NCBI GenBank assembly: GCA_036732565.1
Contig: DAINCF010000349.1
Location: 1 to 7,626, forward strand
Source of the DNA: JAIVJN01 sp036732565
Lineage (GTDB): Bacteria > Acidobacteriota > Vicinamibacteria > Vicinamibacterales > UBA2999
Direction: 5' to 3'
DNA length: 7,626 bases
Position numbers and translations under genes: made by a program. Shown here one piece after another: positions 1-7,529 of the stretch. Numbering within the stretch: the first letter of the stretch is position 1; the number at the start of each line of letters is the position of its first letter. The notes beneath the pieces were generated by a model, which was not told the DNA's origin, did no database searches, and saw only the letters and a program-made list of their open reading frames with translations.

Positions 1-58
1 GTCCGCCTGAAGGCGGACCCCACGCCCCTACGTAGGTGGGTCCGCCTTCAGGCGGACC
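1..58. repeat. Palindromic intergenic repeat, copy 1 (two inverted arms)
   Basis: Two arms of GGTCCGCCTGAAGGCGGACC type face each other: 1-19 (its first G is probably lost at the window edge) and 39-58, which carries the reverse complement. Each arm is itself palindromic except for its two central bases, so it can fold alone or in one long hairpin. The 19-nt spacer contains the perfect palindrome CCTACGTAGG (27-36), and CCCAC (19-23) can pair with GTGGG (36-40). The same family recurs at 2506-2612, on the other side of the ADOP gene. It resembles REP-type or MITE-like elements. No terminator U-tract is present. Confidence 0.85.
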
Positions 59-61
59 AGA

Positions 62-73
62 TAGCGTGGACCC
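62..73 (+). promoter_or_regulatory. -10-like box of the ADOP gene, possible leaderless start
   Basis: TAGCGT (62-67) fits TANNNT and lies 6 nt before the ATG at 74, which would put transcription initiation on or next to the start codon. No convincing Shine-Dalgarno is present; GGA at 68-70 is only 3 nt from the ATG. A -35 element would fall inside the palindromic arm 39-58 and is not recognisable. Alone the box is weak; the case rests on the same arrangement at the other four genes. Confidence 0.4.
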
Positions 74-2503
74 ATGATTCTGGAACACCTTCGTTTTGCG
101 TGGCGACTACTGGTCAAGGAGCCGGCGTTCTCGGTCACCGCCATCGTCACCCTCGCTCTCGCGATCGGCGCCAACACCGCGGTGTTCAGTCTCGTGAACG
201 CGGTATTGCTGCAGCCGCTTCCGTACCCGCAGCCCGATCACCTGGCAATGCTCGACCGCACGATTCGCGCCGAGGGACGCATCTTCACGGGGCAGATTGG
301 GCACGGCGGTAGTGTCTGGGAGGTCGTGCGCGACCACGCGACGACGGTCGATCGCGCGGCGTTCACCGGCGACGGCCCGCGCGCCAACCTGGTGGTCGGC
401 GATCGGCCGATCTCGGTCAGTCATCAACGGGTGGGCGCCGGCTTCTTCCGTGTGCTGGGCGTGAGCCCCAGCGTCGGCCGTGAGTTCCTCGCTGAGGAGG
501 ACCGGCCTGGCGGCCCGCTCGCGTTGGTGCTGAGTAACGGCCTGTGGCGCGCCGCGTTTCAGGCGGACCCGTCCGTCATCGGTCGAACCGTCATGTTGCG
601 CGGAGAGCTGCACGCGGTTGTGGGTGTGATGCCTCCAGACTTCCACAGTCTTGCGGCTGTGGATCTCTGGACACCCCTGCGCGCCACCGCCACGGGGCAA
701 GGTGGCGGCATGAACTATCAGATCCTGCTGCGCCTTCGGCCTGGCACGACGTGGCCGGCGGCGAAAGCAGAAATGGCCGCCCTCGCCGATGCCGCACTCA
801 ATCGCCGGGTGTCCGACTCAGGCGCCGTTGCGTCACACAGCATGCTGCCGCTGCAGCTCGGCATGACGCGGGAGGTCCAGCGTCCCTTGCTGTTGCTGTG
901 GGCCGCGGTTGGCGTGGTCCTGTTGGTGGCCTGCGTCAACCTCGCCGGGCTGCTCTTGGCCCGCGCAGCGAGACGGACGCGCGAGATCGCGACTCGGCTG
1001 GCTCTGGGCGGAAGCCGCCAATCGGTCATGCACCAGCTGCTGATTGAAAGCCTGCTGCTCGCAGCGATCGGCGGCGCACTCGGCCTTGGGCTCGGTGCGC
1101 TCGGCCTCCGAGTGCTGAAGGAGCTCGCCAGCGATGTCTTCACGCAATTCCGTGACGTCTCGATGGACGGGACCGTTGTCGGCGCCACCGTCGCACTCAC
1201 CGCGCTGACCGCGCTGGTGTTTGGTCTCGTGCCGGCGGTGCATGCGAGCCGGCTCGATGCGCACGCGGCGCTGGTCGAGGGCGGCACGCGCAGCATCGCT
1301 GGAGGCGTCGCCGGATGGCCGCGACGAGCGCTGCTGATCGCCGAGGTTGCCTGCGGCGTGGTGCTGCTCGTCAGCGGTGGCCTGTTGACGCGCACGTTCG
1401 TGCATCTCCACGGCCAGCCGTCAGGATTCGATTCATCGAATCTCGTCACCGCAGCCGCGTCTCTTGAAGACGCCCGCTACCGCACGCCGGAAAGCGTCGA
1501 CCGTCTCTTTGCCGGCACGCTCGCTCAGATTGAGGGGTTGCCGGGCGTCGAGGCCGCGGCGGTGTCACTGGGCCTCCCGTACGAACGCATCCTCAACATC
1601 GGTTTCCGCGTGGAGGGCGGCGATCGGAACGGCGCGGTAACGAATGCGACGTATGTGACGGCCGACTACTTCCGAACGTTGCGCATTCCGATTCGGGACG
1701 GGCGATCGTTTACCGCGACGGATACGCGGACGTCGTCTCCGGTCGCCATGGTCAACGAAACGTTCGTGCGCATGTACCTCCGCGATCGAGAGCCGCTGGG
1801 CTCGGTCATCGCCGTGGCCAACGGGAAGCGGAGCATCGTCGGTGTCGTCGGCGATGTGCAGCAGCAATCGGGCTTCGGTGACTTCGGCCCGGTCGATCGC
1901 ACGCCGATCGCCTACATCCCGGTGACACAGGCGGCCCAGGATTTCCTCGGCCTGGTGCACACGTGGTTCACCCCGAAATGGATCGTGCGCACACATGGCG
2001 ACCCCGGCACGATTGTGCCCTCGCTCCGCCAGGCGATCGCGACGGTCGATCCGCTGCTACCGCTGGCGTCCATCCGAGACCTCGACGTTGTCCGCCAGGC
2101 TTCGCTCGCTCGGCAGCAGCTGTTGATGGTGCTGGTTGGCGGACTGGGCGTCGCCGCGGCCTTGCTCGCGGCCCTTGGCATTCATGGACTGATTGCGAGC
2201 CTCGTGTCCGAGCGTCTGCGCGAACTGGGAGTGCGCCTTGCGCTGGGCGCCAGCGTCGAGCAGGCGATGCGGACCGTGATGCTACCGGGCATCGTACTGA
2301 CGATGATCGGCCTGGTCATCGGGAGCGGCCTGGCGCTTGGCGCCGCGGGCCTGGTTCGGCGCCTGCTCTGGGGCGTCACGCCAACCGACCCCTTCACCTT
2401 CGCCCTCGTCGCTTTGCTGCTGCTGACGGTGGCGATCGTCGCCAGCCTGATCCCTGCGTTGCGCGTTCGACGCGTCGATCCGGCGATGCTGCTGCGCGAA
2501 TGA
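74..2503 (+). CDS. ADOP-family MacB/FtsX-like ABC transporter permease (orphan)
   Basis: An 809-residue inner-membrane protein with the duplicated architecture of acidobacterial duplicated orphan permeases. The first half has an N-terminal helix at about 17-45 with the family signature TLALAIGANTAVFSLVNAVL, a periplasmic MacB_PCD-like region to about 265, then an FtsX block (about 270-395) with the cytoplasmic loop RTREIATRLALGGSR (301-315). The second half repeats this: helix about 418-440, periplasmic part about 450-675, and FtsX block 680-800 with RLRELGVRLALGAS (714-727) and the typical ending VDPAMLLRE. Length and ATG start match the family, and there is no N-terminal PadR-like extension. 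MacB-type systems couple ATP hydrolysis to periplasmic work or efflux, but no ATPase is encoded here, so substrate and partner are unknown. The gene stands alone between two copies of one palindromic repeat. The family call is secure; the role is not. Confidence 0.93.
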   Translation: MILEHLRFAWRLLVKEPAFSVTAIVTLALAIGANTAVFSLVNAVLLQPLPYPQPDHLAMLDRTIRAEGRIFTGQIGHGGSVWEVVRDHATTVDRAAFTGDGPRANLVVGDRPISVSHQRVGAGFFRVLGVSPSVGREFLAEEDRPGGPLALVLSNGLWRAAFQADPSVIGRTVMLRGELHAVVGVMPPDFHSLAAVDLWTPLRATATGQGGGMNYQILLRLRPGTTWPAAKAEMAALADAALNRRVSDSGAVASHSMLPLQLGMTREVQRPLLLLWAAVGVVLLVACVNLAGLLLARAARRTREIATRLALGGSRQSVMHQLLIESLLLAAIGGALGLGLGALGLRVLKELASDVFTQFRDVSMDGTVVGATVALTALTALVFGLVPAVHASRLDAHAALVEGGTRSIAGGVAGWPRRALLIAEVACGVVLLVSGGLLTRTFVHLHGQPSGFDSSNLVTAAASLEDARYRTPESVDRLFAGTLAQIEGLPGVEAAAVSLGLPYERILNIGFRVEGGDRNGAVTNATYVTADYFRTLRIPIRDGRSFTATDTRTSSPVAMVNETFVRMYLRDREPLGSVIAVANGKRSIVGVVGDVQQQSGFGDFGPVDRTPIAYIPVTQAAQDFLGLVHTWFTPKWIVRTHGDPGTIVPSLRQAIATVDPLLPLASIRDLDVVRQASLARQQLLMVLVGGLGVAAALLAALGIHGLIASLVSERLRELGVRLALGASVEQAMRTVMLPGIVLTMIGLVIGSGLALGAAGLVRRLLWGVTPTDPFTFALVALLLLTVAIVASLIPALRVRRVDPAMLLRE

Positions 2504-2505
2504 AC

Positions 2506-2612
2506 GGTCCGCCTGAAGGCGGACCCCACGCCTGCCCCACGTACGTGCGCTCCGCCTTCAGTCGGACCCCATGCCTACCCCCACGTACGTGGGGTCCGCC
2601 TTCAGGCGGACC
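2506..2612. repeat. Palindromic intergenic repeat, copy 2 (three arms, internal tandem duplication)
   Basis: Three 20-nt arms of the family seen at 1-58: 2506-2525 (GGTCCGCCTGAAGGCGGACC), 2549-2568 (inverted, degenerate: GCTCCGCCTTCAGTCGGACC) and 2593-2612 (inverted, exact). The spacer-plus-arm units 2526-2568 (43 nt) and 2569-2612 (44 nt) are similar along their whole length, so the half-element looks tandemly duplicated. The second spacer holds the perfect 16-bp palindrome CCCCACGTACGTGGGG (2579-2594). The repeat starts 2 nt after the ADOP stop codon and ends 7 nt before the ybaK -10 box. It could act as an RNA hairpin terminator or stabiliser, but no U-tract follows. Confidence 0.88.
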
Positions 2613-2619
2613 TTCACCA

Positions 2620-2631
2620 TATGATCCGCTC
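2620..2631 (+). promoter_or_regulatory. -10 box of the YbaK-type gene, probable leaderless GTG start
   Basis: TATGAT (2620-2625) differs from TATAAT at one base and lies 6 nt before the in-frame GTG at 2632. No Shine-Dalgarno is present between the repeat and the GTG. The ATG at 2621-2623 lies inside the box but is out of frame with the gene. A -35 at standard spacing would fall in the repeat arm 2593-2612; none is recognisable. Confidence 0.6.
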
Positions 2632-3108
2632 GTGGCCGCTCCATCCACGCGCGCGGTGTTGTTGTTGCGTGCCGAGCACGTTCCGTTCACCGAGCATGAA
2701 TATCGCTACGAGGATCGCGGTGGGACGCGCGTGTCGGCGCGCGAGCTCGGTGTCGACGAGCATCATGTGATCAAGACGCTGGTCATGGAGGACGAGGGCA
2801 AGGTACCGTTGATCGTCCTGATGCACGGCGATCGCGAAGTCTCGACCAAGCAGCTCGCGCGTCAGATTGGGAGCAAGACCGTGGCTCCATGCTCGCCCGA
2901 CGTCGCCGGGCGCCACACCGGCTATCAGGTCGGCGGCACATCGCCGTTCGGGACGCGAAAGAGGATGCCGGTCTACGTCGAGCGCTCCATCCTTCAGCTC
3001 GAGCGCGTCTACATCAACGGCGGCAGAAGAGGATTTCTGGTGGGCGTTGCGCCCGCCGACCTCGAGCGCGTGCTGAAGCCCACGCCGGTGGATGTCGCGA
3101 TTGTGTAG
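2632..3108 (+). CDS. ybaK: YbaK/EbsC-family aminoacyl-tRNA deacylase (Cys-tRNA(Pro) deacylase type)
   Basis: A 158-residue cytoplasmic protein of normal length for the YbaK/EbsC subfamily, whose characterised members hydrolyse mischarged Cys-tRNA(Pro) in trans after prolyl-tRNA synthetase errors. Seen here: the N-terminal VPFTEHEYRYEDRGGT, the family lysine in HHVIKTLVM (Lys48), the CSPDVAGRHTGYQVGGTSPFG region (87-107) containing the conserved GGxSPxG substrate-pocket loop, and INGGRRGFLVGVAP (128-141) near the end. The GTG at 2632 is chosen because it gives the usual short N-terminus and sits 6 nt after a -10 box. The frame stays open far upstream, but that part runs through the repeat and the ADOP gene in the wrong frame. 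The stop codon lies in a palindrome and the gene converges on glnS. Related trans-editing enzymes (ProX, YeaK) differ in specificity, so the exact substrate is inferred. Confidence 0.9.
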   Translation: MAAPSTRAVLLLRAEHVPFTEHEYRYEDRGGTRVSARELGVDEHHVIKTLVMEDEGKVPLIVLMHGDREVSTKQLARQIGSKTVAPCSPDVAGRHTGYQVGGTSPFGTRKRMPVYVERSILQLERVYINGGRRGFLVGVAPADLERVLKPTPVDVAIV

Positions 3109-3128
3109 GGGCGGCTCGCGAGCCGTCC

Positions 3129-3132
<4 letters not shown>
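3105..3132. terminator. 28-bp palindrome between convergent genes, containing both stop codons
   Basis: A near-perfect inverted repeat centred on GGCTCGCGAGCC, with 14-bp arms broken by a single G/T pair. GTAG stands at each outer end. The left TAG (3106-3108) is the stop of the ybaK-type gene and the right one (3131-3129, minus strand) is the stop of glnS. Its position between convergent genes suits a bidirectional hairpin terminator or RNA 3'-end stabiliser. There is no U-tract, so classical intrinsic termination is not shown. It may equally be a dispersed palindromic repeat that has landed at the gene junction. Confidence 0.6.
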
Positions 3133-4829
<1,697 letters not shown>

Positions 4830-4835
4830 CGACAA

Positions 4836-4850
4836 CTAACCAGCATATCA
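4836..4850 (-). promoter_or_regulatory. Extended -10 promoter element of glnS
   Basis: On the minus strand TGATATGCT (4850-4842) fits an extended -10 (TGnTATAAT with two mismatches in the hexamer). The hexamer is 6 nt before TTG (4835) and 12 nt before ATG (4829). Initiation at the usual distance would leave at most about 6 nt of leader before the ATG. No Shine-Dalgarno is present and no -35 is visible, which suits an extended -10 promoter. Confidence 0.55.
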
Positions 4851-4859
4851 AAGCCTTGG

Positions 4860-4885
4860 GGCTCGGGCCTGGAGGCTCGGGGCTC
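4860..4885. repeat. Short G-rich direct repeats between glnS and the cupin gene
   Basis: GGCTCGGG occurs at 4860-4867 and again at 4874-4881, a 14-bp period, followed by a partial GGCTC at 4881-4885 that overlaps the stop codon of the cupin gene. This is a small low-complexity tract. No function can be read from it beyond its place just upstream of the glnS promoter. Confidence 0.5.
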
Positions 4886-5693
4886 ATTGCGCGGCGCAGG
4901 GCGCTCCCGCAAGCACGGCGAGCACGAAGAGCGGACTTCGGCCTTTGCGTGTCAATCCGTAGCTGGTGCCGCGCGGGACCACCGCGAAGCTGCCGGCGAC
5001 GAGCGCCGCGTCGCGGTCACCGAGACGCAAGGAGCCTTCGCCGCCGATGACGTAGAGCATGCCGTCCGCGGACTCGTGTTGGCGACCCGTCCAAGCCTCG
5101 CGGATTTGCCACATCAGCGCCTGGGACAGCCCACTGCAGCCGACCACCGACTCCTTCTGTGGTTCGCGATTCGAGATCTGGTTGTCGCTGTTGTCCAGCC
5201 AGTCGACCAATGACATTGTCTTTGGCTCGCCTGGCGGCGGCAGCGTCATCGGGGCCGGCTTCGGTTCGGGTGCCGGCGGTGGCGGCGGTGGTTCGGGCTT
5301 CGGCATGTCGTTCAGCCGCGCCGAGACGTCGTACGCGCGCACGCCTGGACGCGTGACGACGTCACGTTCGAAGGAGACGTAGCCGTCGGCGTCGAAACGC
5401 ACCCGATACGTCCCCTGCCGCATCCCCTGCAGACGGAGGTTTCCATTCCCATCGGTGGTGCCGCTACGCTCGGTCGGCCCCATGGCGGTGACGCTCGCGC
5501 CTTCGATCGTCCGCCCGGTAGCGTCGGTGACGGTGACGTCCAGCGTCACCGTCGCGGCGGGCGCCGCCGGTGGACGAGGTTTCTGCGTCGTCGGCGCTGG
5601 CGTCGGTGGAGCAGGGGGTTGTGGTGCGGGCGTTTGTGCGACGAGCGATGCGGTGAACAGCAGCACCGTTAGGCCGGTAGCCACAATCTGCAT
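4884..5693 (-). CDS. Exported protein: carboxypeptidase-regulatory-like domain plus degenerate cupin
   Basis: 269 residues. Residues 1-19 form a hydrophobic signal-like segment ending SLVA-Q, unusual in having no Lys or Arg at its N-terminus. A Pro/Ala-rich linker (21-46) leads to an Ig-like carboxypeptidase-regulatory domain (about 48-128; VTVTDATGRTIEGASVTA, then GTYRVRFDADGYV). A second Pro-rich linker (131-157) precedes a cupin-like barrel (about 160-265). The barrel holds NREPQKESVVGC, DGMLYVIGGEGSLRLG and AGSFAVVPRGTSYGLTRKG. Spacing matches the two cupin motifs, but only His206 of the usual four metal ligands appears kept, so enzymatic metal chemistry is unlikely and a binding or structural role is more plausible. 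Its only two cysteines (186, 266) lie at the ends of the barrel. The ATG at 5693 follows a promoter-like box by 7 nt; an in-frame ATG at 5723 would lie upstream of that box. The ligand is unknown. Confidence 0.8.
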   Translation of the reverse strand: MQIVATGLTVLLFTASLVAQTPAPQPPAPPTPAPTTQKPRPPAAPAATVTLDVTVTDATGRTIEGASVTAMGPTERSGTTDGNGNLRLQGMRQGTYRVRFDADGYVSFERDVVTRPGVRAYDVSARLNDMPKPEPPPPPPAPEPKPAPMTLPPPGEPKTMSLVDWLDNSDNQISNREPQKESVVGCSGLSQALMWQIREAWTGRQHESADGMLYVIGGEGSLRLGDRDAALVAGSFAVVPRGTSYGLTRKGRSPLFVLAVLAGAPCAAQ

Positions 5694-5730
5694 ATGCGCA
5701 ATATTATCCGGCGTTGCGCACATCAGCCAA
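5694..5730 (-). promoter_or_regulatory. Promoter of the cupin-domain gene, possible leaderless start
   Basis: On the minus strand TTGGCT (5730-5725, four of six bases of TTGACA) lies 18 nt before TAATAT (5706-5701), which in turn lies 7 nt before the ATG at 5693. The overlapping GATAAT (5708-5703, five of six bases of TATAAT) gives a 16-nt spacer. This is the only promoter in the window with a credible -35. No Shine-Dalgarno precedes the ATG. It fits within the 65-nt gap after the esterase gene. Confidence 0.6.
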
Positions 5731-5758
5731 CGCACATCGCCAGCTCGAGCGTGGTTCG

Positions 5759-7504
5759 CTAGTATCGCCAGCTTTTCAGATCCGCTCCGGGTGGCGCGGT
5801 CTTGACCATGCGCTCGGCCGCCTTCGGGATGTACATCTGGTGGTAGCGCAAGCGTGACAGCGCGTTCGGTCTCGTGTGATCGCCGTTCCAGCAATGCTCG
5901 GCGCGATCGCCGTAGTCCACCTCGCCGTCGTAGGGCGGGTTCTTGGTGCTCTTCAGGAACGCCTCGGTGAGATAGACCGCGTTGTTCAAATAGTAGTTGT
6001 CCATGTCGCCGACGTAGATGTGCAGCTTGCCTCGCAGCTTCTGCCCAAGCCCCTTCTCCCACTCGCGCCGGAGAATGTCGGTCAGGTCGTAGTGCTCGCG
6101 CCAGTATTCGGCGACCTTGCGATCGATGACGCCGGTGACCTTGTCGAAGATGCGCGCGGGATAGCCGTCGGGACCGACCGGACTGAACGTGGCCTCCCAG
6201 ACGTCCCACTGTTGCCCTGAACGCGTCCTGGTGCCGAGCGCCAGCTCCAGTTGGTTCAGCTCTTCGAGCGTGGACTGGACGTGTCCGAGATAGTTGCGGA
6301 GTCCCGGCCGGGGCGTCTTCTTCCACGTGTCGTCGAGGAAGTAGGCGTTCGTGTCCTTGTAGATGTCGACCACGGTGTAGGCGCGGAAGTCGATGGGATC
6401 CGGGCACGCGATGTAGGCGCCGTTGAAGGCGTCGGGATAGAAGACCTGCGCGGCCATCGCTTCCCAGCCGCCCGTGGAGCCGCCATACGTGAAGCGGGCC
6501 CAGCCCTGCCCGATGCCGCGGTACTTCTTCTCGATGTAGGGCACGAGCTCGTTCATGATCGCGTCGCCATAAGGTCCGCTGTTCGCGGAGTTCACGGCAT
6601 AACTGTCGTCGTAGAACGGCGTCGGATGCTGGATCTCGATGACCAGCGCGCGCGGGAATCCTGGTCCGGTCCAGTCCTGGTACAACTGGTGGGCGTGCTC
6701 CTGCTGGATACGGTTGTAGCCTGCGAGCTGGAATCGTTCCGAGAAGTCCGGCTTCAGTGTCGGATCCGCGGGCTCCTCCCGGAAGCCCGTGATCGTGTAC
6801 GGGAAGTGCCCGTGAAAGACCATGAGCGGGTAGCGCGCATCGGGATGCGTGTCCCAGCCTTCCGGCAGCAGCACGTTGGCGCCCAGATGCATCGGCCGGC
6901 CCCAGAACTTGGTGAGCAGCGCGCTCTGAATGCGTTCGTGTCGGATGTACTTCGTATCCTTGGGCGGCGCGATCGGCGGAATGATCTGATCCAGCGTGAT
7001 GTCGATCGGTCCGCTCGTCCTGGGATCGATCGCGATCTTGCGCGGCGTCGAGTAGAGATTTCCAGGCGCCTGGTTCCACTGCTGCCCCTCACCGCGATCC
7101 ATCGGCATCTTCACCGTGTGCCCATCAGCGCGGCGGAACGTCTCGTACTTGTGGAGGAGCGCCTGCACGGTGTAGGTGCCGGCTGGAATGTCCGCGATCG
7201 AATCGAGCGGGAACCCGAGCGCGCGCGCGTCGATCGTGTGGGTCGCGCCGGCGGTCCACCCCTCGACGTCGATGCCGAAGACCGGCTGTCCTCGGACGCC
7301 GCCGTCCACCTGGAAGCGCGGCTCGGCGCCGTCGAGGCGCGAGATGATCACCAGCAGGCGGCCGTCGAGCGGCGCCTTCGCCTCCGCGGGCGGCACGGCG
7401 ATGCGGAAGCCGAACGCGCCTGCCTGTGCCTGCGGTCTGGTCACCGACTCGCCGAGCGTCAGGAGGACGGCCGCGGACACGATCGCAAGGAGAAGGCGTC
7501 GCAT
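5759..7504 (-). CDS. Exported alpha/beta-hydrolase, putative esterase (esterase-D/feruloyl-esterase-like)
   Basis: 581 residues. An N-terminal signal peptide (MRRLLLAIVSAAVLLTL, likely cleavage after AQA at residue 28) sends it to the periplasm or outside. A beta-rich N-terminal region (about 30-170) precedes the hydrolase core (about 190-560). Core signatures: oxyanion-hole-type FHGHFPY (230-236); SGPYGDAIMNELVPYIEKKYR (309-329), typical of PF00756-like esterases; and the nucleophile elbow GGSTGGW (341-347) giving Ser343. Candidate acid residues are Asp500 or Asp502 in YVGDMDNYYLNN, and the candidate catalytic His is 537 in AEHCWNGDH (His543 is an alternative). The fold and serine-hydrolase chemistry are well supported; the substrate is not. 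The ATG at 7504 is chosen for its signal peptide and the -10 box 7 nt upstream; the frame stays open further upstream but there overlaps the transporter tail. The codirectional neighbours are a transporter 25 nt upstream and the cupin protein 65 nt downstream. Confidence 0.85.
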   Translation of the reverse strand: MRRLLLAIVSAAVLLTLGESVTRPQAQAGAFGFRIAVPPAEAKAPLDGRLLVIISRLDGAEPRFQVDGGVRGQPVFGIDVEGWTAGATHTIDARALGFPLDSIADIPAGTYTVQALLHKYETFRRADGHTVKMPMDRGEGQQWNQAPGNLYSTPRKIAIDPRTSGPIDITLDQIIPPIAPPKDTKYIRHERIQSALLTKFWGRPMHLGANVLLPEGWDTHPDARYPLMVFHGHFPYTITGFREEPADPTLKPDFSERFQLAGYNRIQQEHAHQLYQDWTGPGFPRALVIEIQHPTPFYDDSYAVNSANSGPYGDAIMNELVPYIEKKYRGIGQGWARFTYGGSTGGWEAMAAQVFYPDAFNGAYIACPDPIDFRAYTVVDIYKDTNAYFLDDTWKKTPRPGLRNYLGHVQSTLEELNQLELALGTRTRSGQQWDVWEATFSPVGPDGYPARIFDKVTGVIDRKVAEYWREHYDLTDILRREWEKGLGQKLRGKLHIYVGDMDNYYLNNAVYLTEAFLKSTKNPPYDGEVDYGDRAEHCWNGDHTRPNALSRLRYHQMYIPKAAERMVKTAPPGADLKSWRY

Positions 7505-7517
7505 GCCGCGCAGTGTA
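7505..7517 (-). promoter_or_regulatory. -10-like box of the esterase gene, possible leaderless start
   Basis: On the minus strand TACACT (7517-7512, four of six bases of TATAAT) lies 7 nt before the ATG at 7504. It sits entirely in the 25-nt gap after the transporter stop codon. The only GAGG nearby (7528-7525) is about 20 nt from the ATG and upstream of the box, so it cannot serve as a ribosome binding site for this start. No -35 is recognisable. Confidence 0.45.
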
Positions 7518-7529
7518 GCGCACGCCTCG

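Noticed and set aside
558..569. TTCAGGCGGACC within the ADOP gene, identical to half of a repeat arm
   Set aside because: It encodes part of FQADP, a position where ADOP proteins commonly carry a similar aromatic-x-x-Asp-Pro sequence, and has no palindromic partner. Coincidence is more likely than an inserted repeat.
1..2612. The spaced palindromic arms as a CRISPR array
   Set aside because: There are too few units, the spacers are similar to each other rather than unique, the arms alternate in orientation, and no cas gene is present.
2621..2623. ATG as start of the ybaK-type gene
   Set aside because: It lies within the TATGAT box but is out of frame with the conserved protein.
1963..2631. 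Upstream extension of the ybaK-type reading frame (to 381 residues)
   Set aside because: It runs through the ADOP gene in another frame and through the repeat, giving arginine- and proline-rich sequence with no family match. The conserved protein begins just after the GTG at 2632.
5221..5640. GC-rich simple-sequence stretches that look like repeats
   Set aside because: They encode the two Pro/Ala-rich linkers of the cupin protein, and codon repetition explains them.
5694..7079. Continuation of the cupin frame upstream to make a 731-residue protein
   Set aside because: The extra part overlaps the esterase gene in another frame and has shadow-type composition. The true start at 5693 has a signal-like segment and a promoter-like box.
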